A stretch of DNA of 64,000 nt from Agromyces sp. S2-1-8 (GTDB taxonomy: Bacteria > Actinomycetota > Actinomycetes > Actinomycetales > Microbacteriaceae). The stretch lies in the NCBI RefSeq assembly GCF_021129215.1, contig NZ_JAJOLP010000002.1:19624-83623 (forward strand), written 5' to 3'. The translations under genes and the position numbers were made by a program. The notes beneath the pieces were generated by a model. That model was not told the origin of the DNA, ran no database searches, and saw only the letters and a list, made by a program, of their open reading frames with translations. The stretch's first letter is position 1; each line of letters opens with the position of its first letter. This document shows, piece after piece, positions 53,301 to 59,352 of this stretch.

Positions 53301-53688
53301 TGTCACACCCGCCACTGTCGAACACCAACGGAAAGGCGAGCGCGACTTCTTCACCGGCTTAGCGGTAACCGGCGGGATTGCTGGGTTGATTGCTCTCGGC
53401 GCTTTGGCAATTCCAGCGCTCGGCGTGCTCGGCACAGTCGCCGGTGGTGTGGCCTTTGTTGCCCAGACCGGAAGCACGGTCCATGCCTGCATGAACTTCG
53501 CCTCTCAGTCCGCTGAGTGCATCGTCGGAGGCATCTTTGTCGGCGCACCTGTGGCAGGTGGGTTCGCGAAGATTCTTATCGGGGGCCGAGTCCCGCCGGA
53601 TGTTCTGGAGGCGATCTCCGCGGGCATCCTTACAGTGGGTGCTTTTGGAGACGGTACCGGCGTTCTCAACTGGCTGTTCACGAGGTAA
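47347..53688 (+). CDS. RHS/YD-repeat polymorphic toxin
   Basis: 2113 residues. A TM or signal anchor lies at ~34-53. The N-terminal part is a ~430-residue beta region, then DUF6531-like DPISFATGNLLEDEPLFTLA at ~481. From ~600 to ~1840 come YD repeats (G-x-x-x-x-Y-x-YD-x-x-G-x-x-x-x). The RHS core FHARTYDPTTGVWAAQDTW with LNRYGYVLANPATLVDALGN ends at ~1891. The last ~220 residues are variable: Cys-containing (DACYDWEPCAKT, FTCAAD, GSCVTPA) and two hydrophobic parts (~2001-2045 and ~2056-2080), which could be a membrane-active toxin. The repeats would form a shell around this domain. GTG 47347 lies in GTGA. Confidence 0.9.
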   Translation: MTRPVRRKSWEPTPGDSSFTGWLRRQWRVWSWRGIAVIVIAGLALQGSVTSAEASPLQLAAEARQAVLDEVRAAAAAERMATENPKDEAAPLAEATLNPYSPATIEAEEVGLAAEFSGNELEAPVDLSVSELGKPARRTAAAETQGVVVSDTVEITATAADGTDVTQFPAAYETTTDDAGVETAVDVVPGVSLALKVDEGKIEANDLDPASLRMLTRETEGEAWTELPSYYDADAGVVRAESSHLSQFVVIGVKFIPPPGPSIVLDPDDDLANTTSPWQATELPYNSALATQLAPMLTDRCLANVVITRGAGVPEVSSELRANIARAANPAVTLTIGFDALAGHGWGSDPSEGGTFLYPRGNGKDAALLSSLRTEMPGYTGRPAAERPRTADLPHAPYNNLPGAVVHMETLYLDNNFDQPVIANGFQHIVNGVFTGLGKYLEAQGFDCTDPVTGGWPARPSKAEIERWRHLGYQNYQTYGADPISFATGNLLEDEPLFTLAGPGEQEIDLTLIYNSQDGRLSRTGAGWSFGLGGRAQRFDDGSVMVVRGDGASFVFNPDGSGGYKAADPGTHLTLKEAGLGQLQLTHANGEAWVYDASDIEGIGELIRHTDRQGNATTLSYGAANPDVHQFVPLTKITDAAGQTVTVGNDAVGRITSFTHPDGRVWKLGYDSAGNLAKITSPDGRVRTFTYDGKHQMATATDAAGVVYLKNEYDSAGRVVKQWDADGNLRTIKYDKGTTTYTDAEGKVTTFTVDDHARITGITNPTGATATYTFDKAGNVTGYVDEAGRKTFTEYDQNGNPTKVTRPGGQVTQYTYTPTGEVASTTDLGGDRTTTNTVNGKGLTTSVLQADGTTVRYEYNAAGDITKVIQPSGATTTYGYDARGNVTKVTDPNGAVTSFAYDAANRMTSTTDPNGNSTTLRWDTADRLVSQTDAAGGITTYSYDKLDRVTSRTDPDGAVTTYGWDKLFRLVTVTAPDGGVSKYAYNREDDLTSSTDPLGNQTKYLLDDLYRPITVVDPNGGEWQRSYDEVGNTTSTTDPEGATITTEFDPADQPTTVAGPIGITEHTTYDDAGRVTKTADADGNEVRYEYDQMDRVVKVTDQEGYVTEYLYDVDGHLVGMVDRNGNPTKYKVDLAGQVVAVTDQTGAVTGYEYDPAGNVIASTNPLGNRSTSTYDALNRVATITDPLGNTTAYGYDPMSRVTSVTDANAHTRGFGYDPAGRVAAVTDAAGGTTTYRYDQAGNQTGMIDGNGNETRYQYDPAAQLVEVIEGYVKDADPSSDVNVSTRYEYTPAGNLAGITDPNEHQTRFEYDPAGQVVKETNPAGTSWSYEYDARGLLTKEATPNGTISYGYTPRGDRATMSFPGMDAEYEYSPEQQLIAMTDPTGATGWKYDPVGRMTEQLDSNEQRLGYSYDVAGQLVTLSMPEGDDIGYAYDKAGNAISLTSPWGDVSSSYDPVGNLTQKERSNGVTTTYDYDPTDRVASITHQTPAPAVSHTPKSPVPVEPLKQTAKECALTSGYLGDRALPNLEGEHPDCVKTWDYLNRRTQPAIAAPALPGDELRYDYTYDPAGNVTNATRTLGAPVSEAPDTATDTAPAPETPAVPEPKTLGRDFSYDSLNRLTESTATTGEVNTYGYDPAGNRTRWERENATDGPDFTVAASYNEVNQVTATTGHPDGDASYRYDSAGNRTGQQIGGVDTSYGYDATGRTTTATDPERSSSYGYDGLGRRTTATDKNQYSTQTTTTVFDRLTPVGTDNNVHGVTTLVRDIAGELELQIGGTDTGERWALLDRLASTVAQTDTNGAITDLSDYTDYGIQDLESVSWGAAVDYTGEPGDISRGTNQFHARTYDPTTGVWAAQDTWRGLLGAPQTLNRYGYVLANPATLVDALGNRPWDPAISVKGKNKDGWVYGPPDRSQVVPAQDDPNDRYNDSDACYDWEPCAKTAELVLPVHRTSDLVGTEPFQVNGRFTCAADLIYQSNAYTNGSCVTPATVEHQRKGERDFFTGLAVTGGIAGLIALGALAIPALGVLGTVAGGVAFVAQTGSTVHACMNFASQSAECIVGGIFVGAPVAGGFAKILIGGRVPPDVLEAISAGILTVGAFGDGTGVLNWLFTR

Positions 53689-53698
53689 GGAAGGTGAC

Positions 53699-54040
53699 AT
53701 GGCGACTCTCGTGAAAGGCATATCCGCCTTCAAATGGGCTGAAGCGGGCCTCTGGGCGACCGGCGCGGTCGCGGCGTTCGGTGTCGCTGCACTAATCGCA
53801 GTTGCGGCGACGGTAAGGGGAGGGCAAGTGGCGCCCGTCGCCGTCGTGCTGTTCGGCGGGTTTCTGCTATCGCTCGTGGTTCAAGGACTACTGGTCCTAG
53901 TCATGAAGGTGAGAGCCAACACTGAGGCGAAGCATCAGTACACGACGCTCGTTCGGGGGCGCGAAGATCTGCCGCGCCTTCATCACAAGACAGGTGAGGT
54001 CCTCCGAGCCGCGCACAACCATCTGGCGGGCCAGGAGTGA
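53699..54040 (+). CDS. Two-TM membrane protein, candidate immunity protein of the RHS toxin
   Basis: 113 residues: TM ~15-40 and ~49-70, then a cytosolic basic tail. It begins 10 nt after the RHS stop with GGAAGG before the ATG. In RHS loci the gene right after the toxin is usually the immunity gene, and a membrane protein would fit a membrane-acting toxin domain. Inferred from position; no family match. Confidence 0.6.
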   Translation: MATLVKGISAFKWAEAGLWATGAVAAFGVAALIAVAATVRGGQVAPVAVVLFGGFLLSLVVQGLLVLVMKVRANTEAKHQYTTLVRGREDLPRLHHKTGEVLRAAHNHLAGQE

Positions 54041-54173
54041 GCCGCGGTCTGATGCTGGGCACCGAGACAAGAAGCCCGGAAAGTATGCGCAGTAGTAGGG
54101 CGGGCGTGGGCGAGTTTGAACGATCTACGACCGATTCGGAGCTGGGTCGGGGACGGCCCTGCCAGCGACCGTA
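54041..54173. repeat. Gap with the first copy of a 19-bp repeat
   Basis: TTTGAACGATCTACGACCG at 54115-54133 recurs at 55466-55484. The copies flank the membrane genes 54174-55498. Confidence 0.7.
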
Positions 54174-55004
54174 GTGGTTGAGGTGGTCGGGGCTTGGCGT
54201 CGGCATCGAGGGTGGGCGGTTCCGTTTGCGCTCCTGCCGGTCATCTACTTTGCGCTTACCGTGGCGCTTTGGAGCCTGTATCGGTGGGACGCAACGTCTC
54301 TCCTCATGCATCTTGTGGTGCTCCTCGCGCTCGGCGGGTGGGTCATATGTGTTGTCGTTGCAATCCGGAACGCTCGCCGTGTTTTCCGCGCGTTTCGGCA
54401 TCGACATGGCCACTACAACAAACGGGAGCGCGCAGAAATGGCTGCTCGAACTCGTTATGAACGTGCGTGGGTAGCTGCCCGACAGCTCGTTGCGGATGTT
54501 CGCTCGGAGATTCTTCCCCAACCAATCCAGGTGTGGGGCGTCGCGACAGATCCGGACGAGCCGTTCTTCTTTGATGTCGAGTGCGACTACCAGCGCTTCT
54601 ACGGTACGACGACGAGCTTTTGGCGATCCAGCGGCTCGTTCTCCGGTCCGCCGTTCTTCGTGCTTGCGGGTATCGCTGCGACAGCGATGGCAAACTCTTC
54701 TCGCGAATCGGCCGCGGAGCGTGCGGCTGCCACTCAGTGGCGCGAGCATCAGCGCGTTCGGATTCTGGTCTCGAATCGACGACTCCTGGTGCACGTGAAC
54801 CATCAATGGCTGAGCTTTTATCACGAAGCAATCGCGGCCTACTACCCAAGTGTCGATCAGTGGTGCGTCGTGTTTGAGTTCGCTTCGGCAGAGCCGATGC
54901 GTCTGATCGGTGAGGGGGCTCCCTTGATCGCAGTCTGGACCACCCTCGCGACGCATGGTCGTCAAGGCGTGTTGCAGCATCCCGGACTCGAAAGGCTGCG
55001 GTGA
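54174..55004 (+). CDS. Two-TM hypothetical protein with cytosolic domain
   Basis: 276 residues: TM helices ~13-32 and ~42-65, a basic segment (RNARRVFRAFRHRHGH), then a cytosolic ~200-residue part (VWGVATDPDEPFFFDVECDY, VRILVSNRRLLVHVNHQWLS, YPSVDQWCVVFEF) that reads like a PH-type beta fold. Not recognised. GTG 54174 has a weak ribosome binding site. Part of the module behind the RHS gene, where orphan immunity genes collect. Confidence 0.55.
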   Translation: MVEVVGAWRRHRGWAVPFALLPVIYFALTVALWSLYRWDATSLLMHLVVLLALGGWVICVVVAIRNARRVFRAFRHRHGHYNKRERAEMAARTRYERAWVAARQLVADVRSEILPQPIQVWGVATDPDEPFFFDVECDYQRFYGTTTSFWRSSGSFSGPPFFVLAGIAATAMANSSRESAAERAAATQWREHQRVRILVSNRRLLVHVNHQWLSFYHEAIAAYYPSVDQWCVVFEFASAEPMRLIGEGAPLIAVWTTLATHGRQGVLQHPGLERLR

Positions 55005-55498
55005 TCGCGGTGCGCATGGACGGCGGTCCGGACACCGGGGCATTTGTGTCGACAACGGTTGTTGCTGAGTTTCGATCGAAGGGGCCAACGTCGATGGGGG
55101 AGCAGGCTGGTCTCGTGGTGCAGAGTCTCCCCGGGGTTGCAGGGCTGCTGCTCTCCCTCTGGCTGTTCTTCACCCGCAAACGACGTGCAAGTGAAGCCGA
55201 GGAGCGGCTCCGAGCTATGCCATTTCGTGTCGGGGAACAACAGCCCGTTTATCGGCGCCGCGGACGTTCGTCGTCAGCGCCGTGTGGGGAATCGTGCTCT
55301 CGCCGCTTCTCCTTGCGGACGCCGCGCGCCGGGCTTTCGTTGGATGACCATGTACATCTCTTGACCTCGACTAATCAAACGGAGACACGACCTGTCGTGA
55401 GGGCACCACGGCTACGGGCTGGTAGCGGAGGGTGGGCTCGGCGGCGGGGTCGCCCACTGGTCGGTTTTGAACGATCTACGACCGGACGGATTCAATGA
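55001..55498 (+). CDS. Hypothetical protein, probably a TM protein with a doubtful C-terminus
   Basis: GTG 55001 overlaps the previous stop. One TM helix at ~45-60 (LPGVAGLLLSLWLFF) followed by TRKRR. After residue ~85 the sequence becomes Arg/Ser-rich and unlike a protein, so a frameshift near 55240-55260 is possible. The second copy of the 19-bp repeat lies inside its end. Low confidence. Confidence 0.3.
   Translation: MIAVRMDGGPDTGAFVSTTVVAEFRSKGPTSMGEQAGLVVQSLPGVAGLLLSLWLFFTRKRRASEAEERLRAMPFRVGEQQPVYRRRGRSSSAPCGESCSRRFSLRTPRAGLSLDDHVHLLTSTNQTETRPVVRAPRLRAGSGGWARRRGRPLVGFERSTTGRIQ
55466..55484. repeat. Second copy of the 19-bp repeat
   Basis: Identical over 19 nt to 54115-54133. It suggests duplication of a module border or a shared regulatory site in front of both 54174 and 55542. 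Confidence 0.7.
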
Positions 55499-55541
55499 AT
55501 GACCACGCAACTCGTCATAACCTCAGAATCTTGGAGACGAA

Positions 55542-56036
55542 TTGACCCTTGACAATCTGGCTGAGTGGATTGGTGCGTTGGCCGCATGCCTCACGGCGGT
55601 GGCAGTAGTCTTCGCCGCATTTCAGTATCGGCTCGATCGAAGCCGGAGGCGGGATGAACTCGATCGCGCCGCCAAGGAACAGGCGATGAGGTTCGCAGCT
55701 TGGGTGGTTTCCGACCGCCGGCCACCCAAGCAGTACGGCGTTGTCGCGTCCAATCAGTCACGATCGACGTTCCATAATGTCCGGATCGACGCCGTCCTCT
55801 TCGGGGAGTCGCTTCCAGAGATCGAACTGAATGTGTTGCCACCGGGCGATTTCTTCGTCGCGCTGGACCAGAAAACGCGCGAGTGGAGATATGCGGTTGC
55901 GTGCGCCGAGCATGGCGGGCATCTACGCCCGTATACGCGCACCGGCCGATACAAGGTGCGTTCAGTGAGCTTCATGGATAACCGCGAAGCGACTTGGAGT
56001 ATGAACGAACACATGGTTGTTACCCAGACGTTCTGA
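55542..56036 (+). CDS. One-TM hypothetical protein
   Basis: 164 residues. TTG 55542 with GGAGACGAA right before it. TM helix ~9-27 (IGALAACLTAVAVVFAAFQY), a basic coiled stretch (RSRRRDELDRAAKE), then a cytosolic beta domain (VVASNQSRSTFHNVRIDAVL, EIELNVLPPGDFF). This layout (TM, linker, Ig-like or C2-like domain) is common in actinobacterial hypothetical genes. No family assigned. Confidence 0.55.
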   Translation: MTLDNLAEWIGALAACLTAVAVVFAAFQYRLDRSRRRDELDRAAKEQAMRFAAWVVSDRRPPKQYGVVASNQSRSTFHNVRIDAVLFGESLPEIELNVLPPGDFFVALDQKTREWRYAVACAEHGGHLRPYTRTGRYKVRSVSFMDNREATWSMNEHMVVTQTF

Positions 56037-56089
56037 TGCTCGCGAGTTGTGGAGGGCCGCGGCGCAAGTCCGCAAAGCGGGGGACACCG

Positions 56090-56974
56090 ATGCTGGGAAT
56101 GACTCATTCGGAGCAGGTCATGAGTGCTCCAAATGGTTTCGTCTTCTTCGCGACCGTCGCGTTCTTGCAGTTTACGATCTCAGCCCTATTGTTGCTGCCC
56201 AGCCACATTTTCGGTTGGTTGATCATGGACGCCGTCGTCACAGGTGCTCTCGCGGCGATCATGGTGGGAATGGTGCGTCGCAGCTACCGGTGGCCGTGGC
56301 TGTGGGGCGTGGGGCTGCTTGTCCTGCTCGGGACCTCTGCATTCTGGGTAGGGGCGGAGTACTTCTCGTTGCCCACCGTAGGTCGGAACGAAGGCATGAC
56401 GCTTGCGGTGCTGGCTTGGTTGCGAACGGTACTCGTGGGTACATGTGTCGCCGTAGAACGGGAACGCATCCAAAGCCAAGCCCGGTCGCGGGAGCGGGGG
56501 AGCCCTCGGGGCTCCATGCTCGTGGTCCTCGGCGTCTGTCTACCCTTCGTGCTCCAAGGCGTCGAGCAGGCGACGAAGCCTAGGCCGATGACCGTTCGGG
56601 CAATCTCAAGCTGCCGAGGGGAGACGGAGCCTGGTGCGATCCCGGGACTGATGGCGCTTCAGTGGCAGATCAGTGAAGGTGCTGCAGATTTTGACTGGGA
56701 CGAAACTGTGGAAGTTATCTCGATTGAGCAGGGTCAGGGGCGTGACGAAATCGAGGTGCCCGCCATCTTGCGTGAGAACGAGTGGATCAAGCGCAGGTAC
56801 ATGCTTCCGGGCGCGTACGCTGCCAGTCCGCCCCCGGTGCAGAAATTCGAGGGAGAGTATTGGAACGCATGGACCGTCGCGCTCACGTTGGGTTCCAGGA
56901 GCGCAATCGAGGTCCTCGACACGCCGATCACAGTGGAGTACGACCGTTGTGCCATCGCTGACTCTTTCGAGTAG
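56090..56974 (+). CDS. Polytopic membrane protein (hypothetical)
   Basis: About 294 residues. ATG 56090 with GGGGAC upstream. Three to five TM helices in the first ~160 residues, then an extracytoplasmic part (RAISSCRGETEPGAIPGLMA, VEVISIEQGQGRDEIEVPA) containing two Cys (SSC, YDRC). Not recognised. Last gene of the RHS neighbourhood. Confidence 0.5.
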   Translation: MLGMTHSEQVMSAPNGFVFFATVAFLQFTISALLLLPSHIFGWLIMDAVVTGALAAIMVGMVRRSYRWPWLWGVGLLVLLGTSAFWVGAEYFSLPTVGRNEGMTLAVLAWLRTVLVGTCVAVERERIQSQARSRERGSPRGSMLVVLGVCLPFVLQGVEQATKPRPMTVRAISSCRGETEPGAIPGLMALQWQISEGAADFDWDETVEVISIEQGQGRDEIEVPAILRENEWIKRRYMLPGAYAASPPPVQKFEGEYWNAWTVALTLGSRSAIEVLDTPITVEYDRCAIADSFE

Positions 56975-57229
56975 ATTGCCCCGCTACCAAGCAGTGTAGC
57001 CATGTGCCCGCCTGTTACCCAATGGGTGCGGCTGTGGGTTGCCGTGCGGCTGGGGTCTCGCGTGTTCCCGCGGGAAGTTGGTTGGTAGCCCGCGGGGGAA
57101 TCGCGCTGTGTCCGCGGCCTCGCCTCTCGGCCACCTGATCCGCGCGAACCGGGCCCTACCATTGCCCACTGCGCGATCGTGTTCAGAGCCCCGTCGTACT
57201 GCCGCGGGCTCCCGGCCGCGGCTACTGAA

Positions 57230-57823
57230 TTACCGCCCGTAGCCGCCCGGTGCGACCGCAACCTCGGCCCGGTCGGGGCGCGAAAGCGGGGCCGCCGGTG
57301 CCGGCGAAGGCCGGCTGCCAGCTGCCGGAGCTGAGTCTGCCATCGCCATATGCAGCTGTTCGCGGACCATCGCCATGCGTTCTTGCGCTGCCGCGGTGGC
57401 GGCCGCGGGGTCGGGCGGTTGTTGGGCGGCGAGGGCCGCGCGCGTCTCGGCGTGCAGCTGGTAGCCGGCGGGCAGCAGCCGCTCGGCATCCTCGAGCGTG
57501 GGGAGCGCGCCGAGCTCGTCGCGTCCGAGATCCTGCATGTCTTCGTGGGCCTCGTCGAGGCGCTGCACGAAGTAGCTGGCTTGGTGGACGTCGTATCCGA
57601 TCGTCCAGGTATCGGTGCCGAGCTCGAAGCTGTGGCGGCTCATCGTGTTTCCATCCATCACGGCGGCGCGGAAGTACCGCACCGTTCGCGGCCCGAGGTC
57701 GATGCTCGCCGGCGCCGTGCCGGCGGCTCGCTCTGCCTCGAGGTCGCTGGTCGAGATGCCGAGCAGCTTGGCCGCCTCGCGGGGCAGCAGCAGCAGCTCA
57801 GCGTCGAGCGTCGCGGCGCTCAT
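57230..57823 (-). CDS. Hypothetical protein with N-terminal HTH-like region
   Basis: About 197 residues. LLLPREAAKLLGISTSDLEA with RTVRYFRAAVMDG resembles an HTH_17 (excisionase-like) region. The middle (TWTIGYDVHQASYFVQRLDE) and the Pro/Ala-rich tail are unfamiliar. The ATG overlaps the stop of nrdH-2 (ATGA), so it is in one operon with the redoxin. Confidence 0.55.
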   Translation of the reverse strand: MSAATLDAELLLLPREAAKLLGISTSDLEAERAAGTAPASIDLGPRTVRYFRAAVMDGNTMSRHSFELGTDTWTIGYDVHQASYFVQRLDEAHEDMQDLGRDELGALPTLEDAERLLPAGYQLHAETRAALAAQQPPDPAAATAAAQERMAMVREQLHMAMADSAPAAGSRPSPAPAAPLSRPDRAEVAVAPGGYGR

Positions 57824-58071
57824 GCGCCCGCTCCGGCGAGGGGCCGGCGGGCGGCGAGCTCGTCGATCTTGTCGGGCCGGAAGCCGGCCCACTCGTCGTC
57901 ATCGGTGACGACCACGGGCGCCTGCAGGTTGCCTCGCCGGCGCAGCTCGTCGAGCGCTTCCGGGTTCGCGCTGAGGTCGACCACTTCGTAGTCGATGCCG
58001 TGCGCGTCGAGTGCGCGATAGGTCGCGTTGCACTGCACGCACGAAGGCTTGGAATACACCGTCACAGCCAT
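57820..58071 (-). CDS. NrdH-like redoxin, intact
   Basis: 83 residues. MAVTVYSKPSCVQCNATYRA with CVQC and LQAPVVVTDDDEWAGF as cis-Pro region, then RPDKIDELAARR: the complete NrdH sequence of which the gene at 44375 is a broken relative. NrdH donates electrons to class Ib ribonucleotide reductase (NrdEF); no nrdE/F is in this window. GGAGAGACG lies right before the ATG. The gene follows leader D. Confidence 0.85.
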   Translation of the reverse strand: MAVTVYSKPSCVQCNATYRALDAHGIDYEVVDLSANPEALDELRRRGNLQAPVVVTDDDEWAGFRPDKIDELAARRPLAGAGA

Positions 58072-58104
58072 CGTCTCTCCTTCACCAGGCCCCACCATTT
58101 CGGA

Positions 58105-58275
58105 GGGCATCCCATCTGATAAACGGAGTGGTTCAGCGGAGCGGAGGTGTGCAACCCACCACAGGATCAGTCTTGGTTCTTGGTGCGGAGCACCGTCCCC
58201 AGCCACACCTTCCACGCGCTCGGGGTTGCATGCCTCCGAGCCGCTGAAAGAATGCAGTGGTCAGATGGGATGCCC
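58105..58275 (-). promoter_or_regulatory. Structured leader D upstream of nrdH-2
   Basis: The ends pair over 15 nt (58105-58119, GGGCATCCCATCTGA, with 58261-58275). Further in, TTCAGCGG (58132-58139) pairs with CCGCTGAA (58241-58248), CGGAGG with CCTCCG (58142-58147 and 58233-58238), and GCAACCC with GGGTTGC (58151-58157 and 58223-58229). It forms one long arm on the minus strand, about 35 nt before the redoxin ATG. Sequence unlike leaders A and B. Confidence 0.65.
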
Positions 58276-58280
58276 GTACG

Positions 58281-58317
58281 ACGGAGGCCCGTCGAGCAAA
58301 GCTCGACGGGCCTCCGT
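58281..58317. terminator. 17-bp perfect hairpin
   Basis: ACGGAGGCCCGTCGAGC, loop AAA, GCTCGACGGGCCTCCGT, 24 bp after the stop of the 58342-58704 gene on the minus strand. Confidence 0.85.
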
Positions 58318-58341
58318 CACAGGTACAGCGCGCGTAGCGCG

Positions 58342-58704
58342 TCACTCTTCGGTGTGCTGCTCCACAGCCTCGGTGCCACGTTTCGCGGTCGACCGGCGAC
58401 GCGCACGAGGCGCGCTCTTGCCCGGCTCGGGAACCTGGGCCTGGCGCAGCTCCTTCGCCGACCATCCGGCAGCCAGCGCCGCGTTCCATGCACGCTCGTG
58501 CTCAGCCACGGCGGAGCGCGTCTTGGAGCCCCACTGTGCCTCGAAGTCGGCGAGAGCCTGCTTGTACTCGGCATCGATCGCCACGGCCTCGTGCGCCGCG
58601 TTCGCGACGCGCTCGACGGCCGCCACACGCTCGTCGCTCTTGGCTCGTTCGAGCTCGCGAGCGATACGGATTGATTCGGAGAGGTCGGTCGTCGTGTCAG
58701 TCAT
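58342..58704 (-). CDS. Hypothetical coiled-coil protein
   Basis: About 120 residues. ATG 58704 (MTDTTTDLSESIRIAREL) with AGGGGG upstream. It is helical and charged (~10-65), then basic at the end (SAPRARRRSTAKRGTE). Divergent from the mobilization genes and directly beside the oriT candidate, so a role as an accessory binding factor is possible but unproven. Confidence 0.5.
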   Translation of the reverse strand: MTDTTTDLSESIRIARELERAKSDERVAAVERVANAAHEAVAIDAEYKQALADFEAQWGSKTRSAVAEHERAWNAALAAGWSAKELRQAQVPEPGKSAPRARRRSTAKRGTEAVEQHTEE

Positions 58705-58837
58705 AGCCCCCAGCGTAGCGAGCACATCTGACGCCGACTAGATCGGCGTTCCATGCAGCACCGGCGCAGCCGGATGCAGAGCCCCGAACCTCTGGTTGGT
58801 TCCACCTCTGGCGCAGCCTCATGTGGAGCAAGCTATA

Positions 58838-58927
58838 GACTTACCGCTGGTAAGTCGCTTGGGATACTGGACTGGGGTGTCCATCACCGGCATACTTGGC
58901 GTATGAGGCCCCGCAGATGGCGGGGTC
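58838..58927 (+). other. Candidate origin of transfer (oriT)
   Basis: Three hairpins in 90 bp just before the mobC gene: GACTTACC-GCT-GGTAAGTC (58838-58856, perfect 8 bp), CATAC-TTGGC-GTATG (58891-58905), and GGCCCCGC-AGATG-GCGGGGTC (58907-58927). The first, followed by GCTTGGGATACTGG, resembles the stem-plus-nick layout of relaxase targets, as in IncQ/MOBQ-type oriTs, with the nick just after the stem. Confidence 0.6.
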
Positions 58928-58953
58928 GCTGCGCTAGGCCGAAGGGAGGCGTC

Positions 58954-59352
58954 GTGGCCGACGAGAACGAGCGCCGCGTCTTCGGCCGCACCCGTCGTCG
59001 CAACGCGCCGGCGGGGGAGAAGCGCGACATCGTGTTCCGCGTGGGCTGCACCGTCGAGGAGTCGACACAGCTGCGGGCTCGTGCCGTGGTCAAGGGCGTC
59101 ACCGTCCCTCGGTTGCTGTTCGAGGCTGCGATGAACGAGCACGTCGAGACGAGCACCGATCGCAAGGAGGCGATCGCCGAGCTGTTCGCGATTCGCCGTC
59201 TCCTGGCGAACATCGCGAACAACGCGAACCAGCTGGCGAAGTTCGCCAACACGGAGTCGACTTTCCCGGCCGAAGCTGCGGCCGTTGTCGACGAGTACCG
59301 GGGGCTCGTGCCGGACATTCAGGCGGCCGTGCGGAGGCTTGCCGACTCATGA
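58954..59352 (+). CDS. mobC: MobC-type relaxosome accessory protein
   Basis: About 132 residues. GTG 58954 with GAAGGGAGG at 4 nt. RDIVFRVGCTVEESTQLRAR looks like an RHH fold, and FAIRRLLANIANNANQLAKF is the MobC signature helix. MobC proteins bend and melt DNA at oriT to assist the relaxase. The gene overlaps the relaxase gene by 4 nt and lies just after the oriT candidate. Confidence 0.8.
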   Translation: MADENERRVFGRTRRRNAPAGEKRDIVFRVGCTVEESTQLRARAVVKGVTVPRLLFEAAMNEHVETSTDRKEAIAELFAIRRLLANIANNANQLAKFANTESTFPAEAAAVVDEYRGLVPDIQAAVRRLADS

